Source: Uliginosibacterium aquaticum
GTDB taxonomy: Bacteria > Pseudomonadota > Gammaproteobacteria > Burkholderiales > Rhodocyclaceae
Assembly: GCF_012972705.2 (NCBI RefSeq)
Contig: NZ_JABCSC020000003.1
Location: forward strand, 124,001 to 188,000
Length of the DNA stretch: 64,000 nt
Direction of reading: 5' to 3'
Part shown: in pieces, positions 53,972 to 63,389 of the stretch
How positions within the stretch are numbered: position 1 is the first letter of the stretch
Layout of the letters: each line of letters starts with the position of its first letter
Notes under the pieces: generated by a model
Databases searched by the model: none
Told to the model about the DNA's origin: nothing
Seen by the model: only the letters and a program-made list of their open reading frames with translations
Position numbers and translations under genes: made by a program

Positions 53972-54904
53972 ATGCGAGCCGTACTATCCGTGATCCTGAT
54001 CGTGCTGGGCCTGCAGGCCGCCCAGGCCGGCCCTTTGCTCGATCGCCTGCGTGAGCGCCGTGCCGAGCGTGCGGAGTGGGGCGAGGAGGCCGATGGCGCG
54101 AGCGCCGGCAAGCTGCCTGCCGGTAGCCGGGTGCTGCGCGATCTGGCCTACGGTCCGGATGCCCGTCAGCGTTTGGACGTCTATCTGCCGGCCGCGCCGA
54201 AGCAAGCGCCGGTGATCCTGATGGTGCATGGCGGCGCATGGCGTACTGGCGACAAGGCCATGAGCCGGGTGGTGGACAACAAGGCGGCGCGCTGGCTGGC
54301 ACGCGGCGTGATCTTCATCTCGACCAACTACCGCTTGCTGCCCATCCCCCCGCACGAGCAGGCCCAAGACGTGGCCCGGGCGCTTGCCTTCGCGCAGGGC
54401 AAGGCGGCCGGCTGGGGCGGTGATCCGGCGGCCTTCGTTCTAATGGGGCATTCGGCCGGCGCGCATCTGGTGAGTCTGCTCAACAGCGCCCCGCAGATCG
54501 CGCTGGGCTTGGGGGGCCGCCCCTGGCTGGGCACGGTATCGCTCGACACAGCCGCGATGGATATCGTTGCCACGATGGAGGGCAAGCATTACGGCTTCTA
54601 CGACAAGGCGTTCGGCAGCGACCCCATGGTGTGGCAGGCCAGCTCACCCTACCAGCAGCTCACCCGCGAGGCGCCACCCCTGCTGGCGGTATGCTCCAGC
54701 CAGCGGCCGGACCAACCCTGCGCCGGCACCCGGCGCTATGCACAGCAGGCACGCAGCCTCGGTCTGCGCGTGGAGCTTCGGGAGCAGGCCGCCAGCCACG
54801 GCGAGATCAACGAGCAGCTGGGTTTGCCAGGCGCCTATACCGACGCGGTGGAAGTCTTTCTGGCGAGCCTGGCACCCGCCTGGCGGGCGGCGCTGGCGCC
54901 CTGA
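53972..54904 (+). CDS. Secreted alpha/beta-hydrolase (carboxylesterase-like)
   Basis: 310 residues with signal peptide (MRAVLSVILIVLGLQAAQA). The oxyanion region VILMVHGGAWRTGDK and nucleophile elbow GHSAGAH are of the BD-FAE/HSL-type esterase group; the C-terminal SHGEINEQLG may hold the catalytic His. It resembles esterases acting on acylated sugars or small esters; substrate unknown. The GAGGAG precedes the ATG at 53972. Confidence 0.85.
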   Translation: MRAVLSVILIVLGLQAAQAGPLLDRLRERRAERAEWGEEADGASAGKLPAGSRVLRDLAYGPDARQRLDVYLPAAPKQAPVILMVHGGAWRTGDKAMSRVVDNKAARWLARGVIFISTNYRLLPIPPHEQAQDVARALAFAQGKAAGWGGDPAAFVLMGHSAGAHLVSLLNSAPQIALGLGGRPWLGTVSLDTAAMDIVATMEGKHYGFYDKAFGSDPMVWQASSPYQQLTREAPPLLAVCSSQRPDQPCAGTRRYAQQARSLGLRVELREQAASHGEINEQLGLPGAYTDAVEVFLASLAPAWRAALAP

Positions 54905-55021
54905 GCGCATGTCAGCTTCATGCAAGCTCCGGCTCAGGCTTCGGTCAGCTTGCAAGGCCATGATGAACCCATCGGACAAGCACACAGCGAGTCCGGGCCA
55001 TCAAACCCAAGGAGCCTGACC

Positions 55022-55246
55022 ATGAAAAAGACCATCCTGACCGCCCTGATCGCCACCTTCGCTGCCGGCAGCGTGTTCGCCGCCGATGTACCGGCTGCGG
55101 CCTCCGCGCCTGCTGCGGTGAAAGCCGAGCAGCCGGCCAAGGAAACCAAGCCGGTCCACAAGGCTGAGAAGAAGGTCGAACACAAGGCTGAAAAGGCGCA
55201 CGGGGCTGCAACCCCGGCGGCTTCGGCACCGGCAGCCACCAAGTAA
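55022..55246 (+). CDS. Small secreted Ala/Lys-rich protein
   Basis: 74 residues, with a signal peptide (MKKTILTALIATFAAGSVFA) and a low-complexity mature part of Ala, Lys, Glu and Pro (KETKPVHKAEKKVEHKAEKA). Similar low-complexity periplasmic proteins occur in betaproteobacteria without a known role. A terminator follows. Confidence 0.6.
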   Translation: MKKTILTALIATFAAGSVFAADVPAAASAPAAVKAEQPAKETKPVHKAEKKVEHKAEKAHGAATPAASAPAATK

Positions 55247-55301
55247 GGTCTGCCCGGGCTCACAGCGGGCGCCGCCCCTCCTCCATCGGCCCCGTTGCCC
55301 G

Positions 55302-55330
55302 CGCCACCCGCTGACCCGGGTGGCGTTTTC
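55302..55330 (+). terminator. Terminator after the Ala/Lys-rich gene
   Basis: CGCCACCC and GGGTGGCG arms around an 8-base loop, followed by TTTTCGTTT. Confidence 0.7.
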
Positions 55331-55364
55331 GTTTACGGCGTGGGCGTCGTGCCCCCGGGTGTAA

Positions 55365-56795
55365 TCAAGGCGCTGGCGGCGCGATGCTCTCGGCGTAGTC
55401 ATAGAGCGCGCCGAGAATTTCCTCGCCTCGCTCATCCACTGTTTCACTCAAGGCATCAATCTTCTCGAAGAAGCTCATCAGGTCGCGCGGGCCGGCACCT
55501 TCATGCAGGCAGGCCACGCGATGGGCTTCCCAGCGCAGCTGTTCGTCTGCCGAGAGGGTGTGCGGGAAATTGCGGGCGCGGTAGCGGAAGACGAGCTCTT
55601 CGAGGCGCTCGTCCTGAAAGCTCACCGGGGTCTGGGCGAGTTCGGCCGGGTCCAGCGCCCGCAGTTCATTGAGCTTGCGTCGGTCGCCATTGCCTACGAA
55701 GCCGCCGTAGAGGTCCTCATCCACATCGGCCCGCCCCTCGCTAGCCGGGCGCTGAAACACGGCTGCCCACTTGGCCGTGAGCGGGGGCAGGGCGCGCGCG
55801 GCAGCGGCGTGCTGCTCGACGAGCGCGAAATCCACGCCCCATTTTTCGGCGCTGGCAGCGTTCAGCACTTTCAGATTGCCGATCGCGATGGGCGACTTGT
55901 TGATGTGGATGGTTTTGATCGGCAGGCGGCTGACGCCCTCGGGCAGCTCATCCGTTTTGGTGAACATGCGCAGGCGGATCGTGTCGGCATTCAGCCCGGC
56001 GAGTTCGGATGGATCGGCGGCCAGATCCCACACGATGATTTCGTTCTTGTTCGTAGGGTGCTGCGCCAGCGGCCAGCAGATGGCCAGGCAGCCACGCTCC
56101 GGGCCGAACATGCCGGAGATGTGCAGGAAGGGCTTCGGATTCAGCAGGTCGATCTCGGCGGCGACCGCGTCTTTCTTGCGCAGCTTGAGGCAGAAGTCCC
56201 ACAGGCGTGGTTGTTTTTCGCGGATCAGGCGGGCCAGGGCGATGGTGGCGCGCACGTCCGAAAGCGCGTCGTGGGCGGCTTCGTGCAGCAGGCCGTTGGC
56301 CTTGGAGAGGTGCTCCAGCTTGAAGGAGGGGCGGCCGTCTTCGTGCTTCGGCCATTCAATGCCTTCCGGGCGCAGGGCGTAGACGGTGCGCACCACGTCG
56401 AGCAGATCCCAGCGGCCACAATCGTTCTGCCACTCGCGCGCATAGGGGTCGATCAGGTTGCGCCAGAAGAGGTGGCGGGTGACTTCGTCATCGAAGCGGA
56501 TGGTGTTGTAGCCCAGGCCGACGGTGCCCGGCTCGCCCAGCTCGCGCTCGATGATGGTGGCGAACTCAGCTTCAGGCACGCCCTGGGCGAGGCAGGTCTG
56601 CGGCAGGATGCCGGTGAGCAGGCAGGATTCCGGGTCCGGCAGGTAGTCGGGCGCCGGCTGGCAGTAGATCATCAGCGGCGCGCCGATCTCGTTCAGCTCG
56701 GCATCGGTGCGGATGCCGGCGAACTGGGCCGGGCGATCACGACGGGTCGAGATGCCGAAGGTTTCGTAGTCGTGCCAGTAGAAGGTGTGGCTCAT
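55365..56795 (-). CDS. sbcB: Exodeoxyribonuclease I
   Basis: 3'-5' single-strand exonuclease (DnaQ-like) for recombination and mismatch repair. The 476-residue protein has HDYETFGISTRRDRPAQFAG (ExoI/ExoII acidic residues), NTIRFDDEVTRHLFWRN and AAHDALSDVRATIALARLI (ExoIII Asp). Length is that of the E. coli enzyme. The start at 56795 is homology-based; the frame stays open well beyond it, antisense to gatB. Divergent from gatB. Confidence 0.94.
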   Translation of the reverse strand: MSHTFYWHDYETFGISTRRDRPAQFAGIRTDAELNEIGAPLMIYCQPAPDYLPDPESCLLTGILPQTCLAQGVPEAEFATIIERELGEPGTVGLGYNTIRFDDEVTRHLFWRNLIDPYAREWQNDCGRWDLLDVVRTVYALRPEGIEWPKHEDGRPSFKLEHLSKANGLLHEAAHDALSDVRATIALARLIREKQPRLWDFCLKLRKKDAVAAEIDLLNPKPFLHISGMFGPERGCLAICWPLAQHPTNKNEIIVWDLAADPSELAGLNADTIRLRMFTKTDELPEGVSRLPIKTIHINKSPIAIGNLKVLNAASAEKWGVDFALVEQHAAAARALPPLTAKWAAVFQRPASEGRADVDEDLYGGFVGNGDRRKLNELRALDPAELAQTPVSFQDERLEELVFRYRARNFPHTLSADEQLRWEAHRVACLHEGAGPRDLMSFFEKIDALSETVDERGEEILGALYDYAESIAPPAP

Positions 56796-56906
56796 TGCGG
56801 GCGGGGTGGGCAAAAAGGAGGGCAGGGCGGATTCTACGCGCCGGGCCGGCGCGGGCAGCTCTGCGTTACCATTACGGGTTAGCAAAAACCTGTCTGAAAG
56901 CCTGCC

Positions 56907-58358
56907 ATGCGTCGCGATTGGGAAGTTGTCATCGGTCTGGAAACCCACGCCCAGCTCAACACCACCTCCAAGATCTTCTCCGGAGCCAGTACCGCCTTCG
57001 GTGCCGAGCCCAATGTGCAGGCTTGCGCCGTGGATATCGCCCTGCCCGGCGTGCTGCCGGTGCTCAACCGCGGCGCCGTGGAACGCGCGATCCGTTTCGG
57101 CCTCGCCATCGGCGCTGAAGTCGCGCCGCGCTCGGTGTTTGCGCGCAAGAATTACTTCTATCCCGACCTGCCCAAGGGCTACCAGATCAGCCAGATGGAC
57201 CTGCCGGTCGTCGTGGGCGGTGAAATCACCATTCAGGTCGGAGAAGGCGACAAGGCTTACACCAAGGTCGTGCATCTGACCCGCGCCCACCTCGAAGAAG
57301 ACGCCGGCAAGAGCCTGCACGAAGACTTTCATGGCCAGAGCGGCATCGATCTGAACCGTGCCGGCACGCCGCTGCTGGAGATCGTGACCGAGCCGGACAT
57401 GAGCTCCTCGGCAGAAGCCGTGGCCTATGCCAAGGCCTTGCACGCGCTGGTGCAGTGGATCGACATCTGCGACGGCAACATGCAGGAGGGCAGCTTCCGC
57501 TGTGACGCCAACGTTTCGGTGCGTCGCCCCGGCGAGCCGCTGGGCACCCGCCGCGAGATCAAGAACCTGAACTCCTTCCGCTTCCTGCAGCAAGCCATCG
57601 ATTACGAAATCAACTGGCAGATCGAGACGATCGAAGACGGCGGCAAGATCCAGCAAGCCACGGTACTTTTCGACCCGGACTCGGGCGAGACCCGCGTGAT
57701 GCGCACCAAGGAAGACGCGCACGACTACCGCTACTTCCCCGACCCCGACCTGCTGCCGCTGGTGATCAGTGACGAGTGGAAGGCCGAAGTGGCCGCTGCC
57801 ATGCCGGAACTGCCGGTACAACTCGCCGCTCGCTTCCAGAGCGAATACGGCCTGTCTGCCTACGATGCCGCTGGCCTGACCTCAAGCCGCGACACCGCGC
57901 TGTACTACGTCGAGGTGGTGAAGCTGGCCGGTGCCGCGCAAGCCAAGATTGCCGCCAACTGGGTGATGGGCGAACTCGCCGCGCGCCTGAACAAGGAAGA
58001 GAAGAGCGTGGCCGCCAGCCCCGTCTCCGCCGCCCAGCTCGCCGGCTTGATGCAGCGGATTGCCGACAACACCATCTCCAACAACATCGCCAAGAAAGTC
58101 TTCGAGGCGCTGTGGAATGGCGAGGGCGCCACGGCCGACGAAGTGATTGAGAAGCAGGGCCTCAAGCAGGTGACTGACGCTTCGGCCATCGAGCCGATCA
58201 TCGACGAGGTGCTGGCCAACAACGCGCAGAACGTCGCCGAATACAAGGCCGGTAAGGAAAAGGCCTTCAACGCGCTGGTGGGTCAGGTCATGAAGGCCAG
58301 CAAGGGCAAGGCTTCGCCGGCGCAGGTGAATGAATTGCTGAAGAAGAAGCTGGGCTGA
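56907..58358 (+). CDS. gatB: Asp/Glu-tRNA amidotransferase subunit B
   Basis: Subunit of GatCAB, which amidates Glu-tRNA(Gln) and Asp-tRNA(Asn). The 483-residue protein shows [20 protein letters not shown], the kinase-like catalytic region ([15 protein letters not shown]), and the YqeY-like C-terminal tail domain ([20 protein letters not shown]). gatA and gatC are not in the window, although the operon is usually contiguous. A small periplasmic gene follows 5 bases downstream. Confidence 0.95.
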   Translation: MRRDWEVVIGLETHAQLNTTSKIFSGASTAFGAEPNVQACAVDIALPGVLPVLNRGAVERAIRFGLAIGAEVAPRSVFARKNYFYPDLPKGYQISQMDLPVVVGGEITIQVGEGDKAYTKVVHLTRAHLEEDAGKSLHEDFHGQSGIDLNRAGTPLLEIVTEPDMSSSAEAVAYAKALHALVQWIDICDGNMQEGSFRCDANVSVRRPGEPLGTRREIKNLNSFRFLQQAIDYEINWQIETIEDGGKIQQATVLFDPDSGETRVMRTKEDAHDYRYFPDPDLLPLVISDEWKAEVAAAMPELPVQLAARFQSEYGLSAYDAAGLTSSRDTALYYVEVVKLAGAAQAKIAANWVMGELAARLNKEEKSVAASPVSAAQLAGLMQRIADNTISNNIAKKVFEALWNGEGATADEVIEKQGLKQVTDASAIEPIIDEVLANNAQNVAEYKAGKEKAFNALVGQVMKASKGKASPAQVNELLKKKLG

Positions 58359-58363
58359 GCGCG

Positions 58364-58669
58364 ATGCTGAAGTCAGGAGTCGCCTGGCTCCTTTTGATGG
58401 GCGCTCAGGTGGCCGCTGCCGAGGCTTTGCCATCCCCTGGGCAATACGGCTTCGACTGGCTCAAGCCCGAAACCACGCGTTGCGTGGCGATCAAGCCGGC
58501 CTTGATCGCCCGCTTCAAGCACTGCAGTCCGGCCGATGTCAGCAACGCCTTCGGGCTGGACTTCCCTGGACGGGCCTGCCGGGTCAGCCCGCAGAGCGAA
58601 TACATGGTTTATGCCACGCGCAAGCAATGCCAGGAAGCGCTGGAGACCATGCAGGCCAACGCACCTTAG
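58364..58669 (+). CDS. Small periplasmic hypothetical protein
   Basis: 101-residue protein with a signal peptide (MLKSGVAWLLLMGAQVAAAEA) and four cysteines (TRCVAIKP, KHCSPADV, GRACRVSP, KQCQEAL), probably two disulfides. It follows gatB by 5 bases, so is likely co-transcribed. No family is recognised. Confidence 0.65.
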   Translation: MLKSGVAWLLLMGAQVAAAEALPSPGQYGFDWLKPETTRCVAIKPALIARFKHCSPADVSNAFGLDFPGRACRVSPQSEYMVYATRKQCQEALETMQANAP

Positions 58670-58843
58670 TTGCTCTTCGAGCAGCAGCAGATCAATGCGC
58701 TGAGAAAACCGGGCGGAATGGTTGGGGTGTTCACTTACAACTGGACACACTTCTTTAACTCTCTGCACATCTCGCGCAAACGCGCTTTACATCTGCCTGC
58801 AGCAAGATGGACTCATGGCGAATCCGCCTGAAGGAGTTCCATC

Positions 58844-59482
58844 ATGATGAAGAAACAGATCATTGCCCTGACTCTCCTGTCCTGCCTGAGCAGCCTGGCT
58901 GCAGCCGCTGAATACGGCCAGGTGATGTCCAGTACGGCAGTCACCCGCGAAGTGCTTACGCCGCAGCGCACCTGCCGTGATGAGCAGGTCGAAGTCGAGC
59001 AGCCTCACAACGCCGCAGGCTCGGTGATCGGCGCGGTGGCCGGGGGCATTCTCGGTAGTACCGTCGGCCGCGGCGCCGGCAATGCTGCGGCCACGGCAGC
59101 CGGTGTGATTGCCGGTGCGGTGGTCGGTGATCAGGTGGCGAATGCCGACAAGGGCACGACCACGCGTACGGTGCGCCGCTGCAGCACGCGGCAGGTGCGC
59201 AGCCAGCAGATCATCGGTTACGACGTGGTCTATGAATACGCCGGCCGCCGTTACACGACGCGTCTGGCCAACGAGCCCGGCGAGCGCATTCCGCTGCAGA
59301 TCGGCCCGGCCGCTTCTGTGGTGCAGGACGATGATCAGGCCTATGACACGACTGAAACCGTGATCGAAGAGCCGGCGGTGGTCACGCGCCGGGCGGCGCC
59401 GGTGTATGTGACGCCGCCGGTAGTGCTGCACTGGGATCTGTGGCCTGGCCCGCGCGGCCCCTACGGCCCGCACCATCGCTGA
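58844..59482 (+). CDS. Gly-zipper 2TM (17-kDa antigen-like) envelope protein
   Basis: 212 residues, with a signal peptide (QIIALTLLSCLSSLAAAA), a glycine-zipper region (SVIGAVAGGILGSTVGRGAG... GVIAGAVVGDQVAN) and a Cys/Arg-rich segment that precedes a proline-rich C-terminal tail. Related proteins stabilise the envelope; the exact role is unknown. The AAGGAG precedes the ATG. Confidence 0.82.
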   Translation: MMKKQIIALTLLSCLSSLAAAAEYGQVMSSTAVTREVLTPQRTCRDEQVEVEQPHNAAGSVIGAVAGGILGSTVGRGAGNAAATAAGVIAGAVVGDQVANADKGTTTRTVRRCSTRQVRSQQIIGYDVVYEYAGRRYTTRLANEPGERIPLQIGPAASVVQDDDQAYDTTETVIEEPAVVTRRAAPVYVTPPVVLHWDLWPGPRGPYGPHHR

Positions 59483-59507
59483 GGCGGGCGGGGCTGCTGA
59501 TCCGGAC

Positions 59508-60296
59508 TTACTGAGAAGCGTCGATGCTGGCCTGGGTGAAGCTCGGGTAGCTCGCCGGCTTGTAGGTGTTCAGATTGCTCAGGAAGTTGCTGTCCTTGAG
59601 CGGGATGCTGGCCGAGCCGTAATCGAAGCTGTTCAGATTGGCGCGCAGGGTGGCGTTGCTCACGCCATCGCCCTTGAGCGCATACCAGCTGATGATCTGT
59701 GGCGCGACGAAGCTGCCATAGCTGTTCTCGGCCGCTTCGCCGCTGGACGCGAAGCGCAGGGCGTGGGTCGAGACGCCATCCTTGTGATACACGATCTTCA
59801 CATGCCCGCTCTGCTGGGCCAGCGTGCCGATCTCGGCGTTGTAGAGCTTGCCGTGGGCGCTGTAACCGGCATGGGTAACGACGCCATTCTTGGTCCATAC
59901 GGCGGCATGCTCCCAGTCGTGGCGATGGCCGCCGCCCAGCGTGCTGATCTGGTCCTTCAGAAAGTAGAGCGCGTAGAAGTGGCCGCAATAGCTGTCGCTG
60001 CCGCTGGTGATGCAGGCGTAGCGATGCAGGGTGTTCGAGCTGTCGAGAAAGGTGGTGGCGCGGCAACCGCCACCGAGGCTGCCGGAAGGATTCAGGCCAC
60101 CGTTCTGCTTGCCCTCGCGGCTGATGCCGGCGCTGGGCAGGCAACCATCGCTGTCGAAATCAAACACCGGGTGATTGGCCGTGATGCTGACTTTGGCGGG
60201 CAAGGCCTGGTCGAGCTTGCCGAACAAATCGGCATGGGCGTTGCCGGTGAAGGCCAGGGTTAGCAGCAAGGCGCCGAGCAGAGGGTGGCGGGGCAT
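59508..60296 (-). CDS. NLP (NPP1) necrosis- and ethylene-inducing-like protein
   Basis: 262-residue secreted protein with signal peptide (to NAHA) and the NLP hallmark GHRHDWE at residues 123-129, which coordinates the metal and is needed for toxicity in characterised NLPs. FLDSSNTLHRYACITSGS and CGHFYALYFLKDQ are typical. Cysteines at 52, 78, 95 and 104 would allow two disulfides. NLPs bind plant sphingolipids and lyse dicot membranes, known from oomycetes, fungi and some bacteria. Divergent from creB. Confidence 0.9.
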   Translation of the reverse strand: MPRHPLLGALLLTLAFTGNAHADLFGKLDQALPAKVSITANHPVFDFDSDGCLPSAGISREGKQNGGLNPSGSLGGGCRATTFLDSSNTLHRYACITSGSDSYCGHFYALYFLKDQISTLGGGHRHDWEHAAVWTKNGVVTHAGYSAHGKLYNAEIGTLAQQSGHVKIVYHKDGVSTHALRFASSGEAAENSYGSFVAPQIISWYALKGDGVSNATLRANLNSFDYGSASIPLKDSNFLSNLNTYKPASYPSFTQASIDASQ

Positions 60297-60450
60297 GTTT
60301 GGGTCTCCTTGGTGTGGTTTTCCCGGCGGGAGCGCCGGTACGCCAGCAAGTTTCACCAGCCCTGATTACGCCGCCATGAAGCGTGAATGACACTCGCCGG
60401 AAGGCTGTTCGCCTTGCCCGCGCCGCGTCTTGTCCCGGAGAATGCCGGGC

Positions 60451-61131
60451 ATGAATCCCGTGATCCTGCTTGTTGAAGACGAACCGGCGATTGCCGACAC
60501 CCTGGCCTGGGCGCTCAGGAGCGAGGGCTTCGAGCCCTGCCATGTGGCCACCGGTGGCGAGGCGCTGACGCGGCTGGCCCAGGGCGGGATCGCGGTGGCG
60601 GTTCTGGATGTGGGCCTGCCGGACCTCTCCGGCTTCGAGCTGTGTCGCCGCATCCGTGCGCAGGACGCGGCCCTGCCGGTGATGTTCCTCACCGCGCGTT
60701 CCGAAGAGATCGACCGGGTGCTGGGCTTCGAGATCGGCGCGGATGATTACGTCGCCAAGCCCTTCAGCCCGCGCGAAGTGGTGGCCCGCCTGCGTGTGAT
60801 GCTGCGCCGCTCCGGTGCGATCGCCGCACCCGCTCAGGCTGCGCCGGGTCTGCAGCTCGATGAGGCCGGCGCGCGCGTCCTGCATGCCGGCCATCCGCTG
60901 CCGCTTACGCGCTACGAATACCTGTTGCTGCGCCATCTGCTCAGGCAGCCCGGCCGCGTGTTCTCGCGTGATCAGCTGCTGGACGCGGTGTGGGGCGCGG
61001 GCAGCGAGAGTACGGATCGCACCGTCGACACCCATATCAAGACCCTGCGCGCCAAGCTGCGCGCGGTGGCGCCCGAGCTGGATCCGATCCTCACCCATCG
61101 CGGCATGGGCTACTCGCTGGCGCTGGCATGA
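60451..61131 (+). CDS. creB: Response regulator CreB
   Basis: 226-residue OmpR-type regulator: receiver domain with DEP acid pair, phosphorylation site in AVLDVGLPDLSGFEL and conserved Lys in DYVAKPFSPREV; the winged helix includes YEYLLLRHLLRQPGRVFSRD. Motifs match CreB, the carbon-source/beta-lactamase-linked regulator. The ATG at 60451 follows a weak ribosome site. Its stop overlaps creC by ATGA. The 154-base gap to the divergent NLP gene holds their shared control region; no cre-tag repeat was recognised. Confidence 0.9.
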   Translation: MNPVILLVEDEPAIADTLAWALRSEGFEPCHVATGGEALTRLAQGGIAVAVLDVGLPDLSGFELCRRIRAQDAALPVMFLTARSEEIDRVLGFEIGADDYVAKPFSPREVVARLRVMLRRSGAIAAPAQAAPGLQLDEAGARVLHAGHPLPLTRYEYLLLRHLLRQPGRVFSRDQLLDAVWGAGSESTDRTVDTHIKTLRAKLRAVAPELDPILTHRGMGYSLALA

Positions 61132-62558
61132 ACCTGCCGCTGCGCATCCTGCTCGGTTACTTCCTGGTCGTCGGCCTTGCCGCCTTTTTCGTGCTGCGCA
61201 TCTTCGTGGGCGAGGTGCAGCCCAGCGTGCGCGAGGCCATCGAAGAGACCATGGTCGACAGCGCCAACATCCTCGCCGTGATGGCCGCCGACGAGTTGCG
61301 TGCCGGCCGCATCGGCGAGGGCGAGTTCGCCGCGCGGATTGCCGACTACCGCAGGCGCGGCGTGGATGCGCCGATCTGGCACTTTCGCAAGAGCACGCTG
61401 GATTTCCGCGTCACCGTCACCGATGCCGACGGTATCGTGCGCTTCGACTCTGACCAGCGCGCCTTAGGGGCCGATCACTCACGCTGGAACGATGTGTACC
61501 GCACCCTGCGTGGCGAATACGGCGCCCGTTCCACCCGCGATGATCCGGATGATGACGGCTCCTCGGTGTTCTACGTCGCCGCGCCAGTGCGCGATGGCGA
61601 GCGCATCATCGGCGTACTCACCCTGGCCAAGCCGGTGCGCACCGTGCAGCCGATCATCACCCGCAGCGAGCAGACCATCCTCAAGCACGGCTTCTGGCTG
61701 ATGGGTGGTGCGGCGCTGATCGGCCTGCTGGTCACCCTGTGGCTCACCGGCTCGATCCGCCGCCTGCGTCACTACGCCCAGGCCGTGGCCGCCGGCGAAG
61801 CGGCCAACCCGCCGCTCGGGGGCGGGCAGGAACTCTCCGACCTTGCCCGCGCTATGGAAGCCATGCGCCAGAAGCTCGAAGGCAAACAGTATGTGGAGCA
61901 GACCGTGCAGGCGCTGACCCACGAGCTCAAGAGCCCACTCGCCGCCTTGCGTGGCGCCGGTGAAATCCTCGCCGAAGCCGAGTTGCCAGCCGAGCAGCGC
62001 CAGCGCTTCGCCGGTCATGTGCTGAGCCAGAGTGCGCGCATGCAGGAATGCGTCGAGCGCATGCTCTCCCTTTCCCGCCTCGAAGCCGGGCGTGGCCTGG
62101 GTGAGCTGGAAACGCTGGAGGCAACGGAGTTGCTGGACGATCTGTGCCGTGTGCGCCAGCCGCGTGCTGATGCTCAGGGCATCAGCTTCGAAACGCTTGT
62201 GCCGGCGACCTCCATCGCCCTGCGCGGCGAACGCGAGCGTCTGCTGCTGGCACTCGGCAACCTGCTCGACAACGCGCTGGACCACGCCCCCGCCGACAGC
62301 CTGATCTGCCTGTCCGCGAGCATCGAGGCGAGTGAATGCTGCTTCCGCATTCGCGATCAGGGCGAGGGCATTCCGGACTACGCCCTGCCGCATCTCTTCG
62401 AGCGCTTCTACGGCCTGCCGCGCCCCGATGGCAGCAAGGGCTCCGGCCTTGGGCTAGCCATCGCGCAGGAAGTCGCTCGTCTGCATGGCGGCAGCGTCAG
62501 CCTGGCGAATCATCCCGAGGGCGGGGTCGAGGCGTGTCTGCGGGTGGCGCTTGGGTGA
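61128..62558 (+). CDS. creC: Sensor histidine kinase CreC
   Basis: 476-residue membrane kinase: N-terminal helix (ILLGYFLVVGLAAFFVLRIF), periplasmic CreC sensor domain, second helix around residues 185-205, HAMP, phospho-acceptor His in ALTHELKSPLAALRGAGEIL, and ATPase boxes LGNLLDNALDHAP and FRIRDQGEGIPDYALPHLF. Downstream creD, the usual membrane output partner, is missing. Expected to phosphorylate CreB. Confidence 0.9.
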   Translation: MNLPLRILLGYFLVVGLAAFFVLRIFVGEVQPSVREAIEETMVDSANILAVMAADELRAGRIGEGEFAARIADYRRRGVDAPIWHFRKSTLDFRVTVTDADGIVRFDSDQRALGADHSRWNDVYRTLRGEYGARSTRDDPDDDGSSVFYVAAPVRDGERIIGVLTLAKPVRTVQPIITRSEQTILKHGFWLMGGAALIGLLVTLWLTGSIRRLRHYAQAVAAGEAANPPLGGGQELSDLARAMEAMRQKLEGKQYVEQTVQALTHELKSPLAALRGAGEILAEAELPAEQRQRFAGHVLSQSARMQECVERMLSLSRLEAGRGLGELETLEATELLDDLCRVRQPRADAQGISFETLVPATSIALRGERERLLLALGNLLDNALDHAPADSLICLSASIEASECCFRIRDQGEGIPDYALPHLFERFYGLPRPDGSKGSGLGLAIAQEVARLHGGSVSLANHPEGGVEACLRVALG

Positions 62559-62802
62559 GTCCGATGGGTGCGGCTTTGTGGAATGCTGAATGCGTACAAT
62601 CGGCCCGCTGCGGCCGGTCGCATCTTCTTCAATCCCGCCATTCAGGCGGCCGCTTCGCCTCGGAAACCGGCCAGACAGCCACTGCCAACAACTCGGCAAT
62701 AGCCGCCCGTCGAAGCGCCTTTTATGAGCGACGGCATCCAGTACTTAGCGGCCTGCTAGATCACTCGCCCCTGAGCTGAAACCGCTTCGTGCAAGCTTGC
62801 CG
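62559..62802 (+). other. Intergenic 244 bases between creC and PaaI genes
   Basis: No gene or clear terminator is seen. It carries only a very short open stretch (around 62724) and GC-rich segments. creD, expected after creC, is not here. Confidence 0.4.
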
Positions 62803-63348
62803 TCAAGCTGCTTGAGCCTTGAAAACAAAACAGGTTGTAGTCGCGTGGGCGTACAAGCGGCCTTTCTCGTCTTCGACGCGCGCCTCGGCCGTCGCCATTT
62901 GACCGCCCCGGTGTAGGACTGTCGCGACGGCACGCAGCGGGCCGGTCCTTTGCGATGCGGGCCGCACGATGTTGATGCTGAGTTCCGCCGTCGTGTAGGA
63001 GCGCCCAATCGGCAGTGTCGTTTGAACAGCACAGCCCAGCGCGGAGTCCAGCAGCGTAGCGAACCAGCCGCCGTGCACCGTGCCCAGCGGGTTGTAATGC
63101 TGCAGCAACGGGATGCCCTGGAACACGGCGCGGCCGTCGCCTACTTCCAGCAGCGTCATGTTCATGGTTTCGTTCATCGGCGGATAGGGCAATTCGCCAG
63201 ACATCATGGCTTCGAGAATGGCCCGCCCGCTCTTGCCCGCAAGCTGATCCATTCGGGCCAGACCAGGCGATCCACCGCTGTCGCGCGCGCGTTGAATGGC
63301 ATCCGATTGCTGGCTCGCCCAGCCAGCCGGGCTCTTTTCAATTTCCAT
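62803..63348 (-). CDS. PaaI-family thioesterase (hotdog fold)
   Basis: 181-residue hotdog thioesterase. The family active-site segment NPLGTVHGGWFATLLDSALG (HGG with the catalytic acid on the helix) lies around residue 87. Possible acyl-CoA substrates are unknown. It precedes an MFS transporter gene on the same strand. Confidence 0.87.
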   Translation of the reverse strand: MEIEKSPAGWASQQSDAIQRARDSGGSPGLARMDQLAGKSGRAILEAMMSGELPYPPMNETMNMTLLEVGDGRAVFQGIPLLQHYNPLGTVHGGWFATLLDSALGCAVQTTLPIGRSYTTAELSINIVRPASQRTGPLRAVATVLHRGGQMATAEARVEDEKGRLYAHATTTCFVFKAQAA

Positions 63349-63389
63349 GATTATTCCGCTTGGTGAATGCCGCTTGATGCTGGGTCAAC

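Noticed and set aside
56796-57821. N-terminal extension of about 340 codons to sbcB
   Set aside because: The extension is antisense to gatB and lacks motifs; the ATG at 56795 gives the standard ExoI length and N-terminus.
60297-60450. cre-tag (TTCAC-N6-TTCAC) between NLP and creB
   Set aside because: Only single TTCAC half-sites are present, without the second half at the right distance.
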